9,580 nt of DNA from Calditrichota bacterium (GTDB lineage Bacteria > Calditrichota > Calditrichia > RBG-13-44-9 > J075). The notes beneath the pieces were generated by a model, which did not search any database, had not been told where the DNA came from, and saw nothing but the letters and a program-made list of their open reading frames with translations. Location: contig JAJRYW010000271.1 in NCBI GenBank assembly GCA_024275555.1, positions 1-9,580 of the forward strand, in the 5' to 3' direction. Below, one piece after another: positions 1 to 5,863 of the stretch. Each line of letters opens with the position of its first letter. The stretch's first letter is position 1. The position numbers were made by a program, and so were the translations under genes.

Positions 1-600
1 ATCGACAATCGCCGCTCGCAAATATTTTTGATTTCCGGTCTGCGATTTTCGATCTGCGAAGTGAATTTCTGGCGCCCGTTTGCCGTTCGTCAATCGTCAA
101 TCGCCGCTCGCAAATATTTTTGATTTCCGGTCTGCGATTTTCGATCTGCGAAGTAAATTTCTGGCGCCCGTTCGCCAATCATAAATCGTCAATCACCGCT
201 CGCAAATATTTTTGATTTCCGGTCTGCGCTATTCTTCTCGGTCCAGGCTCTTGCCAGGAACGAGAAAACGAGCATGTATTTGAGGCAGAGCCTCGGGCAG
301 ACCTGCCAGCGCGGAGCACTGGCAGGATGAGAGAATTCCGATCTGCGATTTCCGAAGTGGACTCCTGACTGTCGCTCGCAAATATTTTGATTTCCGGTCT
401 GCGATTTCCGATCTGCGAAGTGAATTTCTGGCGCCCGTTCGCCAATCATAAATCGTCAATCGCCGCTCGCAAATATTTTTGATTTCCGGTCTGCGATTTC
501 CGATCTGCGAAGTAAATTTCTGACTCCCGTTCGCCAATCATAAATCGTCAATCGCCGCTCGTAAATCTCTTAGATTTTCGATCTGCGATTTCCGAAGTAG
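1..600. repeat. Tandem array of ~92-bp units, interrupted once
   Basis: Six copies of a unit are recognisable by the core gccgctcgcaaatattt (with small variations), beginning at about 11, 103, 195, 371, 462 and 554. Spacing is 92, 92, 176, 91 and 92 bp, so five intervals are tandem and the third is stretched by an inserted hairpin element (241-331). Within a unit, tctgcgattttc and gatctgcgaag form a shorter internal near-repeat, followed by ggcgcccgtt and a caatc/aatcg-rich end. The last unit is degenerate after 563. The first unit may continue beyond the left edge. Open frames across the array on the minus strand (such as 179-445 and 229-537) are copies of one another shifted by a period that is not a multiple of three, so I treat them as non-coding. 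There are no unique spacers, so it is not CRISPR. Function is unknown. Confidence 0.93.
241..331. repeat. Palindromic hairpin element, copy A
   Basis: This segment breaks the third unit of the 92-bp array. It contains a degenerate first hairpin (ccaggctcttgccagg, 243-258), a second hairpin gaggc-aga-gcctc (282-294) and a third with an 8-bp perfect stem cctgccag/ctggcagg (302-309 and 319-326, 9-nt loop). The order and spacing match copy B at 745-840, and both share tatttgaggcagagcctcgg. From memory, palindromic elements built on GAGGCAGAGCCTC and CCAGGCTNNNGCCTGG cores are dispersed in several bacterial phyla; I cannot verify that here. No transposase is encoded, so it would be a non-autonomous element or a structured RNA. 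Confidence 0.75.
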
Positions 601-637
601 TTTTATCGCAGGCGCAAGTCGCGGTGCTTTTTTCTCA

Positions 638-730
638 TCACACCGGCGACCGAATCGAAAATGTGCTTCCTTTTCCCGGGCAGCTGTTGACGGTTATTTC
701 TCCATTGTGACGCGAGGTAATAAGTGGAGC
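638..730 (-). pseudogene. Remnant of a histidine kinase C-terminus
   Basis: Reading the minus strand from 712 to the stop at 638 gives a peptide with RHNGEI followed by TVNSCPGKGSTFSIR and a C-terminal SPV. This matches the end of a sensor histidine kinase HATPase_c domain, where a strand of the type GGxIxVxSxPGKGSTF is followed by xIxLP and the end of the protein. Only about 25 residues look homologous. Upstream the similarity fades within ten residues and then hairpin element B begins, and no other kinase boxes (H, N, G1) are present. I infer a leftover 3' end after deletion or rearrangement. The motif is convincing but short, so chance resemblance is possible. Confidence 0.5.
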
Positions 731-744
731 TTTTGGAAAACGAA

Positions 745-840
745 CATTCCGGGCAGGAGCCTGGAATGAGAAAAACGGCAGGCAAAAGCATTTATTTGAG
801 GCAGAGCCTCGGTCAGAATTGCCGGAGCTCCGGCAGAAGG
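745..840. repeat. Palindromic hairpin element, copy B
   Basis: Second copy of the three-hairpin element. Hairpin 1 pairs cattccgggc (745-754) with gcctggaatg (759-768) over a 4-nt loop, with one G-T wobble. Hairpin 2 is gaggc-aga-gcctc (798-810). Hairpin 3 is the perfect palindrome tgccggagctccggca (820-835). Compared with copy A, the bases of hairpin 3 differ on both arms but pairing is kept, while the tatttgaggcagagcctcgg core is conserved. It lies just downstream of the stop of the minus-strand gene ending at 852, so it may also act as a 3' end structure for that transcript, although no long T run follows. Confidence 0.75.
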
Positions 841-851
841 AGACGATATTT

Positions 852-1982
852 TCAGAAAAGGGAGATTTGATACCCAACCCGAAATGCAAAATGGTCAAAG
901 CGGATGCGCTCTACCACCACGCCTCCCGGCAACGCCTCTGCTAAGGATTGATTTACCAGGTGATACACAACTTCCAGGAAGCTGCCGCGGCGGGTCACTC
1001 CAAAACCAATATTCATCCCCAGCGCCGTTTTGAAATCGACCTGATCCTCCGCCGGGATGGAACCGGACAACTGGGGGGCGTCCTGAAAAAAACGCTCCTT
1101 AAAGGTAATCCGGTAACTTCCCCGGTAGAGCGCAACTCCCAAACGTGCATAGGCGCGGTATCCCCCCAGCCGGTTGACCCAGCGCCCGACCAGGCCATAG
1201 CGCCGGGTGGAGACGGCCTCTTCCCACAAGTCATCGCCGCTAAAATAATCGCTCAGCGTAAAATCCATTGCGCGGATAGACATACTGACTTCCACGCCTG
1301 CCTGGTAGTGCTGAGGTCCGTACCACAAGGCCAGGCCTACCGGCGTGTAGCCGTTATGCTTGCGCACCAGGCTGCGCTGATAGTCCACCCAGAAAGCGGG
1401 CCGGGCGTATCCGTAGCCGGTGAACACCGCCAGTTGAATCTCCGGATGTCCTGCGACAAAGCGGCCCAGAATCGGCTCGGGAATAGCGGCCGGCTCTTCG
1501 AAGGCCGGCGCCGCCGGGGATCGGGAGGGCGCGCTATCCAATGCTTCCAGCAGGGCAAGGAGGCTGTCCTGTTCCGGGAAGGGCGGCTGCACAGCGGGGA
1601 ACTCTCCGGATATCCTGGCTGAATCGGACTCCGCCGGAGCGGCGACGACCGAGTCGCCCCGGAGGAGTCCCGGCGTTTCAAATACGGCCCAATCGCCAAT
1701 CCAAAAAACGACCTCCAGTGTATCCGGAACGATCAGACGGCAAAATCGCCGGGTAATTGTATCGATCTTTGCCGCGGCGAGCAATACTTCCCCGCCGCTG
1801 ACCGGCCGGATAATTTTAATTGCGATACTGTCGCTTAACAAACGATCCGGCGGACGGGGGATCACCAATTTGGCGCCCTTTACTCCCAGCACCCGGAAAC
1901 GGTGTTGCAACTCCGGCGCCTGGGCCTGCAATACAATCGTCGAGCATAGCAGGGCGATGATGATGTAATGTATCCGCTTCAT
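852..1982 (-). CDS. Secreted protein with barrel-like C-terminal domain
   Basis: A 376-residue protein. Residues 1-21 form a clear signal peptide (MKRIHYIIIALLCSTIVLQA, cleavage probably near residue 21), so it is exported. Residues 25-105 are beta-rich and unassigned. Residues 110-172 are a low-complexity Ala/Pro/Ser/Glu linker. Residues 180-376 show alternating hydrophobic and aromatic strands (FTGYGYARPAFWVDY, YRAYARLGVALYRGSYRITF) and end in the aromatic QISLF, typical of an outer-membrane beta-barrel C-terminus. The start ATG overlaps the stop of the upstream propeller lipoprotein gene by four bases (ATGA). No separate Shine-Dalgarno is evident, suggesting translational coupling and a joint role at the envelope. 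No family was recognised. It could be a periplasm-facing adaptor anchored by a small barrel; the barrel assignment rests on strand pattern only. Confidence 0.85.
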   Translation of the reverse strand: MKRIHYIIIALLCSTIVLQAQAPELQHRFRVLGVKGAKLVIPRPPDRLLSDSIAIKIIRPVSGGEVLLAAAKIDTITRRFCRLIVPDTLEVVFWIGDWAVFETPGLLRGDSVVAAPAESDSARISGEFPAVQPPFPEQDSLLALLEALDSAPSRSPAAPAFEEPAAIPEPILGRFVAGHPEIQLAVFTGYGYARPAFWVDYQRSLVRKHNGYTPVGLALWYGPQHYQAGVEVSMSIRAMDFTLSDYFSGDDLWEEAVSTRRYGLVGRWVNRLGGYRAYARLGVALYRGSYRITFKERFFQDAPQLSGSIPAEDQVDFKTALGMNIGFGVTRRGSFLEVVYHLVNQSLAEALPGGVVVERIRFDHFAFRVGYQISLF

Positions 1983-3640
1983 CGGTTGATCACCACATCT
2001 TCTAAAAAGATAAAGCCGCTAATCCGGATCGAACTGGTAAATTGGTACTGACCGCCAAATTTTACCTGCACCAACTGATTGGTTCCGTTATCTCCCACCC
2101 AGGCGTAGCCGTTTTGCGAATCCATGGTAAAAGTATTCGGCGCGCGGAAATCATAGTCGCCGGAGAGCAGGTGCAGATCGAACGGATCAGACTCCGGGAA
2201 GGCAATCCAGCGCCCGTCGACGCTCAGGGCAATCACCACATCGCCCAGGTTAGCGACCGAGGCGGCCCCTACAAACCGCGGCTGCAAAGGAGGGATATCC
2301 ACCGGCGGATTGCTGCGCAGATAGGCGTCGCCGTCCCAGATCATCCGTTCAATCTGGGTGTCGTTCTTGTCGGCCAGGTAGAGCGGTGCGCCGGGTAAAT
2401 CCCGCACAAAGGGCGACAACGTGGTATTAAAATATCCCGCAGTTCCGGAGTCGGGAAAAATCTGGCAATTGCTGTACGTGATGGTGTCCGGCCAGGAAGA
2501 AACCGGATCGGTCGCATTCAGGCGGATCAGGCGGTCGTTGGCCGGTTCGGCAATCCAGACATCCCCGCTGGCTTGATTGATCGCAATAGCCTGGGGTTGG
2601 CTGAATCCGTAAATTTTTTTGATCACCACATCCTGAAATCCGTCGATGACGGTGAGTGTATTTTCCCCGACGCTCAGCGCCCAGATGGTGCGCCCGATTT
2701 GGTAAACATCCAGGTCGATCACATTGGGAATATTGCTGTAGGAGGCAATGGTCTGTCCTTCTGCGTCGATTTTGAATACGCTTCCGGCGTCGTAGTCGGC
2801 CACGTAACAGCCGTAGCTTTCCAAAATATTGGAGGCGACGGCGACCGGCTTCCGGAAGCTCTCCGCCGCCGTTATAATCGGCAGACCATTGGCGGTATAC
2901 TTGGCGGCGGTGCGGCTCCCGCTGTCCACCACCCAGATACTTTCAAACTCGGAGTACACCAGCACTTGTGCGGTATCCCGGCTGAAAAACCCGAGCGGGT
3001 CGCGCACCTCGGCAATAACCTGGTAATAGCGGGCCGGGTAGGCCTGGTTGGGATCGGGATTCACCGGGGCGGTCCAGCTCGCCTGGGGTTGACTGGCCTC
3101 GTCGTGCATAATGGTTCCGGAGTCCGGCTCTACCTGAAAGTGATAAGTGATGCGTTGATTTTCCGGGTCGTCGGCTACAACGCTTAATTGCAGGGTATTG
3201 CCGGGTAAGAGATGGGTGCGGCTTACCGTAAAACTGCTGATTACCGGGGCGCTGTTGCCGATCGAAATCACAACCGATCCGGTGGTTTGCGCTTCCTGGT
3301 TGTCTATCGCCGTGGCGCGTATCTCTACCTGCATGGTATCCAGGGGGGCGGTAAACCGGATGACCGAATTGCTGTCGGCGCTGATGGTCCCATTATCGGC
3401 TTCCCAGCGAATTACAGGCGGCTCGCTTTGATCCGGATCGGCAGCCACGGCGATAATGGTTTGGGTCTCTCCCAGGGCCATGGTGGTTTTCTCGGGTTGG
3501 AGCCGTATGGTGGGAGGCTGATTTTCCTCCGCAGTCCCAAACAGGTTTTTGATGCTGTCACATCCGGGCAGGAGCAGAATCACGGCCAACAGGCCCATCA
3601 TCACAATAGTTATTGGTTTCATGTTCATATTAGTACACAT
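1979..3640 (-). CDS. Lipoprotein with Ig-like domains and beta-propeller
   Basis: About 553 residues. The N-terminus has a hydrophobic stretch ending in the lipobox LLPGC, so it is expected to be lipid-anchored in the envelope. Two Ig/cadherin-like domains follow (about residues 42-128 and 131-230 in the longest form), each with PPVIRW/APVISSF-type starts and DPD or DPEN turns. The rest (about 235-554) contains six or seven repeats of the pattern hydrophobic-W/V-AD/GD-x-N-x-L-V-x-I (for example SIWVVDSGSRTAAKY, DVWIAEPANDRLIRL, YAWVGDNGTNQLVQV), as in NHL/YVTN-type beta-propellers. Such proteins usually bind ligands or partners rather than catalyse. The start is uncertain: GTG 3643 and ATGs at 3640, 3628 and 3622 are in frame. 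A GGGG-containing hairpin lies 13 nt before 3640, whereas 3622 gives the most typical lipoprotein signal. It overlaps the next gene by ATGA. Confidence 0.9.
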   Translation of the reverse strand: MCTNMNMKPITIVMMGLLAVILLLPGCDSIKNLFGTAEENQPPTIRLQPEKTTMALGETQTIIAVAADPDQSEPPVIRWEADNGTISADSNSVIRFTAPLDTMQVEIRATAIDNQEAQTTGSVVISIGNSAPVISSFTVSRTHLLPGNTLQLSVVADDPENQRITYHFQVEPDSGTIMHDEASQPQASWTAPVNPDPNQAYPARYYQVIAEVRDPLGFFSRDTAQVLVYSEFESIWVVDSGSRTAAKYTANGLPIITAAESFRKPVAVASNILESYGCYVADYDAGSVFKIDAEGQTIASYSNIPNVIDLDVYQIGRTIWALSVGENTLTVIDGFQDVVIKKIYGFSQPQAIAINQASGDVWIAEPANDRLIRLNATDPVSSWPDTITYSNCQIFPDSGTAGYFNTTLSPFVRDLPGAPLYLADKNDTQIERMIWDGDAYLRSNPPVDIPPLQPRFVGAASVANLGDVVIALSVDGRWIAFPESDPFDLHLLSGDYDFRAPNTFTMDSQNGYAWVGDNGTNQLVQVKFGGQYQFTSSIRISGFIFLEDVVINR

Positions 3641-3653
3641 CACGTTTTATTAG

Positions 3654-3665
3654 CCCCTTTCGGGG
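3654..3665 (-). promoter_or_regulatory. Leader hairpin near the start of the propeller gene
   Basis: On the minus strand, cccc-gaaa-gggg forms a 4-bp G/C stem with a GNRA-type loop ending 13 nt before the ATG at 3640. The gggg arm is also the only purine-rich candidate ribosome-binding site, so folding could hide it. That it controls translation is inference. Confidence 0.4.
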
Positions 3666-3670
3666 TCTCA

Positions 3671-3700
3671 ATCGACTCCCGGCCGGCCGGAATTGTCGAT
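3671..3700. repeat. Nested inverted repeat with CCGGCCGGCCGG core
   Basis: atcgac (3671-3676) pairs with gtcgat (3695-3700) and encloses the perfect 12-bp palindrome ccggccggccgg (3679-3690). The same core recurs 39 bp away inside the terminator-like palindrome at 3718-3733. It falls in the leader of the propeller gene, so it could be an RNA structure or a protein-binding site. Confidence 0.6.
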
Positions 3701-3711
3701 TTACTCTGTCG

Positions 3712-3733
3712 AAAACACCCCGGCCGGCCGGGG
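3712..3733 (-). terminator. Probable intrinsic terminator after TPR lipoprotein gene
   Basis: On the minus strand the perfect palindrome CCCCGGCCGGCCGGGG (3718-3733) is followed by tgtttt (3717-3712). A 6-bp all-G/C stem with a 4-nt loop and a short T run fits a Rho-independent terminator 20 bp past the stop at 3754. A smaller hairpin gtgc-gaaa-gcac (3742-3753) abuts the stop codon. Because the T run is short, partial read-through into the propeller gene is plausible. Confidence 0.5.
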
Positions 3734-3753
3734 ACCGAAGTGTGCGAAAGCAC

Positions 3754-4407
3754 TTAGAATTCTTCCCGGTATTGTTCGATCATCAACTCCAGGGATTTGG
3801 CTAAAGCAGGCGGAAACGCCCAGTAGGTTTGTCCGTTTACCTGCCAGCTTGCCGGCTCCTCCGGGTTTACCGGGGAATCCGGGCTTAATTGCTGCAAAGA
3901 CTGCCAGGCGGCCGGGTAGTCCTGCAGATAGAAGAGCGCCTGCGCTTTGGTCAACTGGAGGTCTTGCCAGTTCAACGAGGCGCGGTAGGGGAATTGATAG
4001 CGCGGATTGCTGCTCAGCAGCGAATCCACAGCGGCAATTGCCAGCGAGTATTGGGCGGTAGCGCTGTAGAGCATAGCCAGGCCGCACCAGGCGACCGGTT
4101 TCCAGGCGGCGGCCGGCCGGGCCAGGAAAAAACCGTTTTCGATGCGATCTACGCTATCGGCCCCCTGCGCCAGCCACACCCAGGCGATGCCGGCGTTTGC
4201 CCCCGGGTTGGCCGGGTCGCTTGCCAGGGCCAGATTGAATTGTTTCTCCGCCTCTTCCCATTGGCCGGATTGGAAGGAGGTCCACCCTTGCTCCACAAAA
4301 TCCTGCTGGGGAGGCTGGAGGGGAGAAAGCAGATGTTCATCCTGAAAGGTGCAGGCGCAGCTTAAGATGAATAGCGCCGTCAGCGCCGGTCTGATGCGCC
4401 CTCTCAT
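3754..4407 (-). CDS. TPR-containing lipoprotein
   Basis: A 217-residue protein. Residues 1-19 form a short signal with Arg-rich n-region and hydrophobic LTALFILSCAC; C17 (ILSC) is the likeliest lipidated cysteine, with C19 as alternative. Residues 37-70 fit a tetratricopeptide repeat (FVEQGWTSFQSGQWEEAEKQ, then ALASDP), and 106-136 and 150-176 look like further degenerate repeats (LAIAAVDSLLSSNP, KAQALFYLQDYPAAWQSL). TPR lipoproteins scaffold envelope complexes, and that role is inferred here. The start is well supported: AAAGGAGGAGG lies about 7 nt upstream, inside the last codons of the preceding gene, and the genes overlap by ATGA (4404-4407). The transcript probably ends partly at the palindrome 3718-3733. 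No specific family recognised. Confidence 0.9.
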   Translation of the reverse strand: MRGRIRPALTALFILSCACTFQDEHLLSPLQPPQQDFVEQGWTSFQSGQWEEAEKQFNLALASDPANPGANAGIAWVWLAQGADSVDRIENGFFLARPAAAWKPVAWCGLAMLYSATAQYSLAIAAVDSLLSSNPRYQFPYRASLNWQDLQLTKAQALFYLQDYPAAWQSLQQLSPDSPVNPEEPASWQVNGQTYWAFPPALAKSLELMIEQYREEF

Positions 4408-5129
4408 CGCCCCTCCTCCTTTGTTGCATTGCTGATAAGAATGGTCAGGCTGTCCCGGGCGCTTAGCTGATGCACATCGGTCACCCGGGCAACCAACCGG
4501 AACTGCCCGGGATGGGGGAAGCGGTAGACAGCCCGCCAGGCGGCTCCCAGGCTATCGCTGCCAACCTGGCTGAAAGGAAGGACTGTTTCCTCCTGCCCAG
4601 ACTTTATCAGCGCGGAAAATTGCCGGGCGGTGCGGTCTGCATGTACCCAGAATACCACCCGATCCGGCAGCAGGAGATGGCGATGGTAACTGAGCGCCAG
4701 GCGGGGCGGAAGCACATCATCCACCCAGACCTCCACAACCATTGCCGAGGTATTGCCCTGGCTGTCCCGGGCGCGAAAGAGAACGTCGGAACGGCCCTGG
4801 AGGTCTCTCCCGGCCAAGAAGGTAACCCGGCTGGTCAGGGAATCGATTTGAACTATTAACTCCGGCGATTGAGACTGGGCGCTGAAAGAGATGGGATCAT
4901 TTTCGGGGTCCGAGCAATAGTCGGCAAGCGCCAACTGCGTGTCGGGAGAACTGTTCTCAAAACGTATATTGGGAAGCGGCTGCCAGACGGGAGCGCCGTT
5001 GGCAGGAGACTGGGCCGTCGCGAGGGAAATATTCAGCAAGATCGCCAGCAACAGCAGCGGCACTCCAAAGCGCTCCTGGCGCTCCCGCCTGTCCTTATCC
5101 TGCTGGTGGTGCATCCCTGATTGTTCCAT
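4404..5129 (-). CDS. Secreted protein with Ig/cadherin-like domain
   Basis: A 241-residue protein. A long, charged, His/Gln/Arg-rich n-region (residues 1-22) precedes a hydrophobic core VPLLLLAILLNISLATA, so a Sec signal peptide cleaved near residue 40 is likely; no lipobox is seen. Residues 45-135 resemble a cadherin-like/Ig-like domain (start PVWQPLPNIRF, calcium-site-like DPENDPISF, FRARDSQGN, strand VVEVWV). Residues 140-235 look like a second beta-sandwich ending in LTILIS. Neither has catalytic motifs, so a binding or structural role outside the inner membrane is likely. The start ATG has AAAGGA 5 nt upstream. An ATG six codons in lies in a duplicated 11-bp sequence and lacks a better site. 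It is first of the ATGA-coupled pair with the TPR lipoprotein. Confidence 0.88.
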   Translation of the reverse strand: MEQSGMHHQQDKDRRERQERFGVPLLLLAILLNISLATAQSPANGAPVWQPLPNIRFENSSPDTQLALADYCSDPENDPISFSAQSQSPELIVQIDSLTSRVTFLAGRDLQGRSDVLFRARDSQGNTSAMVVEVWVDDVLPPRLALSYHRHLLLPDRVVFWVHADRTARQFSALIKSGQEETVLPFSQVGSDSLGAAWRAVYRFPHPGQFRLVARVTDVHQLSARDSLTILISNATKEEGR

Positions 5130-5157
5130 CTTAATCCTTTAAGCAACATCCCTGATT
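5112..5157. repeat. 11-bp direct repeat flanking a ribosome-binding site
   Basis: catccctgatt occurs at 5112-5122 and 5147-5157 (plus strand). On the minus strand one copy lies just upstream of the AAAGGA site and the other covers codons 3-6 of the secreted Ig-like protein. The 35-bp spacing and start-site position could suit a repressor or RNA-binding site, or may be chance. Confidence 0.5.
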
Positions 5158-5217
5158 TAATAGAGCCGGCTACCCGGTTTCCAATTGTGTTCGCTTCCGA
5201 GTTTATCGCAGCGATCG

Positions 5218-5409
5218 CTATCGAGCCATCTGCTGCCCCAGGTTATGCGGCTGCACAGCCGAGTAATTCGGCGACTCAGCCGTAGTGGAGGACCTGGCTT
5301 GCGGCGCAGGCCCGCCCGACAATCCATTCTGGTGAGAAAAAAGATATAAGTGAAAGGAAAGAATGGCCAAAACCAGCAACAGTAAATAAGTCGGGAAACA
5401 ACGATTCAT
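5218..5409 (-). CDS. Small single-span membrane protein, unknown function
   Basis: A 63-residue protein beginning MNRCFPTYLLLLVLAILSFH. Residues 6-24 are a strong membrane span or uncleaved signal anchor, and the rest (about 30-63) is a Ser/Pro/Gln-rich tail, probably periplasmic. The start at 5409 is chosen because AGGGAGG lies 4 nt upstream. The same frame continues upstream to 5505 through a TTG and an ATG at 5470, but neither has a comparable site. It precedes the Ig-like protein gene by about 90 bp on the same strand with no clear terminator between, so co-transcription is possible. The stop overlaps the palindrome agcgatcgct (5210-5219). No homologue recognised. The ribosome-binding site and hydrophobic segment argue that it is real. 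Confidence 0.65.
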   Translation of the reverse strand: MNRCFPTYLLLLVLAILSFHLYLFSHQNGLSGGPAPQARSSTTAESPNYSAVQPHNLGQQMAR

Positions 5410-5533
5410 GATACCTCCCTTGTTAAATTGGAACATCCATGTCTGCCTCTGCTCTTCCTGATCTTTCATGAGGCCTGAAATGAAGAAATTTTCCCAAACT
5501 CCCAAAAACTCTCTTTTAATTTCGGCAATAACC

Positions 5534-5579
5534 GGTTAAGGCTTTAACCTGGATAATTCATCACCCCGTCCGGACGGGG
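5534..5579. repeat. Two adjacent palindromes upstream of the small membrane gene
   Basis: ggttaa-ggct-ttaacc (5534-5549) is a 6-bp inverted repeat, followed 14 bp later by the perfect 16-bp palindrome CCCCGTCCGGACGGGG (5564-5579). The second has the same length and outline as CCCCGGCCGGCCGGGG at 3718-3733. Neither is followed by a good T run on either strand. They lie 125-170 bp upstream of the minus-strand start at 5409, where promoters or operators would be expected, but I see no convincing promoter hexamers. Confidence 0.6.
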
Positions 5580-5600
5580 CAAAGAACGCATAGTATTGAT

Positions 5601-5721
5601 AAATCTAATTTTTATAGACGCGTGAATAAATTCGAGAAGAGCGCCGGTTACCCGGAATGCGGCGACCGAGCCAAGCTATATTCACGGATTAATTCGCGCC
5701 TCTATAACGTTGATAAGATTT
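5601..5721. repeat. Long imperfect inverted repeat, ~35-bp arms
   Basis: Arm 1 (5601-5634) and the reverse complement of arm 2 (5685-5721) both start aaatct. After a variable gap both continue as ttatagaSGCGYGAAtWAATYCG, with 19 of 23 positions identical. An alternative 8-bp perfect pairing, cgtgaata (5621-5628) with tattcacg (5679-5686), lies inside. The ~50-bp centre is GC-rich (agcgccggttacccgg). This could be a degenerate miniature transposable element or a foldable RNA. No ORF fits. Confidence 0.6.
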
Positions 5722-5741
5722 GTCCTGCGCGGGTATTCTTG

Positions 5742-5832
5742 ACCGCAACGATCGCAAAGACAGCGCAACGATCGCGGTGAATTAGCGAACACATACGTTG
5801 CGAACGTGGCCTGTTCATTGCGTTCGTTGCGG
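5742..5832. repeat. Compound direct/inverted repeat, CGCAACGATCGC family
   Basis: The 12-mer CGCAACGATCGC occurs twice 20 bp apart (5744-5755, 5764-5775). The left copy sits in a 16-bp arm accgcaacgatcgcaa (5742-5757) that is inverted, with one mismatch, at 5817-5832. Between the arms, gaaca (5787-5791) can pair with tgttc (5812-5816), enclosing the hairpin acgtt-gcg-aacgt (5795-5807). The result is a nested, branched foldable structure of about 90 nt. It resembles, from memory, ccgcaaag/gcgttctttgcgg-type palindromic repeats common in environmental genomes; not verified. Confidence 0.7.
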
Positions 5833-5863
5833 TTTTGCAAACAAAGCCCTTTGGTCAGGGAAT

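Noticed and set aside
179..537. Minus-strand open frames of 86-102 codons inside the array
   Set aside because: They are frame-shifted translations of the same 92-bp unit, with no ribosome-binding sites; open frames arise from the repeat.
1..600. Possible CRISPR array
   Set aside because: Units are contiguous ~92-bp copies with no short repeat and unique spacer pattern, and no cas genes are present.
948..1622. Plus-strand 224-codon frame
   Set aside because: Lies antisense to the signal-peptide/barrel-like gene at 852-1982, with no export or domain signature of its own.
2573..3757. Plus-strand frames of 204 and 181 codons
   Set aside because: Antisense shadows of the propeller lipoprotein, which has a lipobox and repeated blade motifs in the minus frame.
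3889..4365. Plus-strand 158-codon frame
   Set aside because: Antisense to the TPR lipoprotein, whose minus-strand start, ribosome-binding site and ATGA overlap are clear.
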